A stretch of DNA of 64,000 bases, taken from positions 248,001 through 312,000 of the forward strand of contig CAWUCO010000097.1 in NCBI GenBank assembly GCA_963920705.1, given 5' to 3'. Positions within the stretch are counted from its first letter, which is position 1, and the number at the start of each line of letters is the position of its first letter. Below, one piece after another: positions 62,101 to 64,000 of this stretch. The notes under the pieces were generated by a model that was not told the origin of the DNA, did no database searches, and saw only the letters and a program-made list of their open reading frames with translations. The stretch is from Odiellus spinosus (lineage: Eukaryota; Arthropoda; Arachnida; Opiliones; Phalangiidae). The translations under genes were made by a program, and so were the position numbers.

Positions 62101-64000
62101 TTCCAAAACTCTTGTTTTTTAGATAGACCAATATTTGCTCTTTCGAGTGGTCTTATTTTTGTCTAAATCGCTTAAAAATCAAATGTTTTGTGTCCATTTG
62201 AATCCAATAATGTTTGATTTTTAAGCGTTTTAGCTTCATTTCAACCCATTTTATATTTGTCACGTTTTGGCAATTTAGACAAAACCAGTCATTCGAAAGA
62301 GCAATTAATGGACAGTCTTAATAATAAGAGTTTTCAGAAATCCGTTGAAAAACAAGAAAAATATGGCCAATTCAAGAAATCATACAATATCAAAATAGTC
62401 AAATTTCAGATTTTAAAAATTCGCTTTTTGATATTAGATGTTTTTTGAATTGGCCATATTTTCCATGTTTTTCAACGGATTTTCCAAAACTCTTGTTTTT
62501 TAGGTAGAGCAATATTTGCTCTTTCGATTGGTCTTAATTTTTTCTAAATCGCTTAAAAATCAAAAGTTTTGTGTCCATTTGAATCCAATAATCTTGGATT
62601 TTTAAGCGTTTTTGCTTAATTTTAACCAATTTTATATTTGTCACGTTTTCGCAATTTAGACAAAACCAGTCATTCGAAAGAGCAATTAATGGACAGTCTA
62701 AATAATAAGAGTTTTCAAAAATCCGTTGAAAAACAAGAAAAATATGACCAATTCAAGAAATCATTCATTATCAAAAAAGTCAAATTTCAGATTTTAAAAA
62801 TTCGCTTTTTGATATTAGATGTTTTTTGAATTGGCCTTATTTTCCATGTTTTTCAACGGATTTTCCAAAACTCTTGTTTTTTAGATAGACCAATATTTGC
62901 TCTTTCGATACGTGTTGATTTTGTCTAAATAGCTTAAAAATCAAAAGTTTTGTGTCCATTTGAATCCAATAATCTTGGATTTTTAAGCGTTTTTGCTTAA
63001 TTTTAACCAATTTTATATTTGTCACAATTTTGCAATTTAGACAAAACCAAAGTCATTTGAAAGAGCAATTAATGGACAGTCTAAATAATAAGAGTTTTCA
63101 AAAATCCGTTGAAAAACAAGAAAAATATGCCCAATTCAAGAAACCATACAATATCAAAATAGTCAAATTTCAGATTTTAAAAATTCGCTTTTTGATATTA
63201 GATGTTTTTTGAATTGGCTATATTTTCCATGTTTTTCAACGGATTTTCCAAAACTCTTGTTTTTTAGATAGACCAATAATTGCTCTTTCGAGTGGTCTTA
63301 ATTTTGTCTAAATCGCTTAAAAATCAAAAGTTTTGTGTCCATTTGAATCCAATAATCTTGGATTTTTAAGCGTTTTTGCTTAATTTTAACCAATTTTATA
63401 TTTGTCACGTTTTCGCAATTTAGACAAAACCAAAGTCATTCGAAAGAGCAATTAATGGACAGTCTAAATAATAAGAGTTTTCAAAAATCCGTTGAAAAAC
63501 AAGAAAAATATGGCCAATTCAAGAAATCATACAATATCAAAATAGTCAAATTTCAGATTTTAAAAATTCGCTTTTTGATATTAGATGTTTTTTGAATTGG
63601 CCATATTTTCCAGGTTTTTCAACGGATTTTCCAAAACTCTTGTTTTTTAGATAGACCAATATTTGCTTTTTCGAGTAGTCTTAATTTTGTCTAAATCGCT
63701 TGAAAATCAAAAGTTTTGTGTCCATTTGAATCCAATAATCTTGGATTTTTAAGCGTTTTTGCTTAATTTTAACCAATTTTATATTTGTCACGTTTTGGCA
63801 ATTTAGACAAATTCAAAGTCATTCGAAAGAGCAATTAATGGACAATCTTAATAATAAAAGTTTTCAAAAATCCGTTGAAAAACAAGAAAAATATGGCCAA
63901 TTCAAGAAACCATACAATATCAAAATAGTCAAATTTCAGATTTTAAAAATTCGCTTTTTGATATTAGATGTTTTTTGAATTGGCCATATTTTCCAGGTTT
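56100..64000. repeat. Overlapping 764/765-bp, 2676-bp and 3060-bp higher-order repeats
   Basis: A 764-bp dimer links 56138 and 56902 (ACCAGTC on the CGTTTTCGC background, TCATTCATTATC, TTTTCCTTG). A 765-bp dimer links 58444 and 59209 (AAAATAACCAAATTTC, TTGATAATAGATG, CTTGGCTTTTTAAG). An 8-mer of 3060 bp links about 57480-58560 with 60540-61620. A 7-mer of 2676 bp links about 60360-61320 with 63036-64000 (for example ATTTGAAAGAGC near 60379 and 63055). The frames 60354-60536 and 63030-63212 are shadows of arm 1. Confidence 0.75.

Larger units (their letters stand above)
1..64000. repeat. Satellite DNA array, ~383-bp monomer, about 167 head-to-tail copies
   Basis: The same roughly 383-bp sequence recurs from the first to the last base. 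Easily followed anchors are TTTTAACCAATTTTATATTT, GCAATTTAGACAAAA, ATGGCCAATTC and GATATTAGATG, each once per monomer and spaced 382-384 bp. Monomers 1 to 7 begin at 1, 384, 767, 1151, 1534, 1916 and 2300, and the window ends inside a monomer. All copies point the same way. Copies differ by a limited set of recurring substitutions and 1-2 bp indels, so they fall into subfamilies. G+C of a composite monomer is 105/383 by hand count. No unique DNA interrupts the array. Such arrays are typical of eukaryotic heterochromatin, often centromeric or pericentromeric; the chromosomal position is not shown by the sequence. Confidence 0.98.

Noticed and set aside
1..64000. CRISPR array (regular repeats with spacers)
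   Set aside because: The full 383-bp unit repeats with no unique spacers of 25-40 bp, and there are no cas genes; the layout is that of satellite DNA.
1..64000. Transposon or terminal inverted repeat element (MITE-like) tandem cluster
   Set aside because: The palindrome arms might suggest a MITE, but there are no target-site duplications or copies outside the array, and linkers are part of the same repeating unit. An ancient MITE origin of the monomer cannot be excluded.
1..64000. Canonical CENP-B box in the monomer
   Set aside because: I looked for the TTCGNNNNANNCGGG pattern on both strands. TTCGAAAGAGCAA and CTTTCGAGTGG have the TTCG but no CGGG at the required distance.
1..64000. tRNA, rRNA or pol III promoter boxes within the monomer
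   Set aside because: No cloverleaf, no GGTTCGANTCC B-box and no rRNA-like segment is visible; the only stems are those of the satellite palindrome and linker hairpin.

Overview
The whole 64 kb is one uninterrupted satellite DNA array. A single AT-rich monomer of about 383 bp (usually 382-384; about 27% G+C by hand count on a composite monomer) is repeated head to tail about 167 times, always in the same orientation. I see no unique sequence, no protein-coding or RNA gene, no transposon, no CRISPR array and no telomere repeat. This is the layout of eukaryotic (peri)centromeric or other constitutive heterochromatin, probably from a long-read assembly. I cannot name the species. Long AT-rich monomers built from inverted subrepeats are known in some insects, including flour beetles, but that is only a hint.

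The monomer has a clear internal architecture. Positions are numbered from the TTTTAACCAATTTTATATTT segment, with which the window begins. Positions 32-316 form one large imperfect palindrome centred at about 174: two 112-bp arms (32-143 and 205-316), 83% complementary with no indel, around a 61-bp spacer. The rest (317-383 plus 1-31) is a linker with a second, 12-bp perfect hairpin (CGCTTAAAAATC / GATTTTTAAGCG, 35-nt loop). Because both arms carry the same sequence in opposite orientation, short open frames appear on both strands with related peptides (25 of 36 residues shared). Mismatches between the arms fall evenly on codon positions (6/6/7), nearly all these frames open at TTG or GTG, and indel variants shift the frame. 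I therefore treat every open frame here as non-coding.

On a larger scale the array is a patchwork of local higher-order repeats (HORs), defined by shared variants. 1-3983: a 9-mer (3450 bp) with the start of a second copy. 3451-6517: dimers/4-mers (767/1534 bp). 6518-6735: one monomer with a 165-bp deletion through the palindrome centre. 8050-13655: two copies of an 8-mer (3064 bp). 13.3-14.7 kb: a 766-bp dimer. 16.9-20.1 kb: a 1150-bp trimer. 18.9-26.7 kb: a 3067-bp 8-mer that contains the trimer, followed to 34.8 kb by reshuffled trimers and 7-mers. 35.4-37.0 kb: a 766-bp dimer. 38-44 kb: dimers/trimers of 764/1147 bp. 44.5-50.6 kb: a 5-mer/6-mer/5-mer series in which the 6-mer is the 5-mer plus one duplicated monomer. 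51.1-52.5 kb: a 765-bp dimer. 56-64 kb: 764-, 765-, 2676- and 3060-bp repeats. A 547-bp haplotype at 7.56-8.10 kb recurs at 62.67-63.22 kb.

The 'system' here is structural: a palindromic monomer evolving by unequal exchange, local amplification and conversion-like mixing of variants. All comparisons were made by eye; a dot plot and monomer alignment would be needed to fix every boundary.
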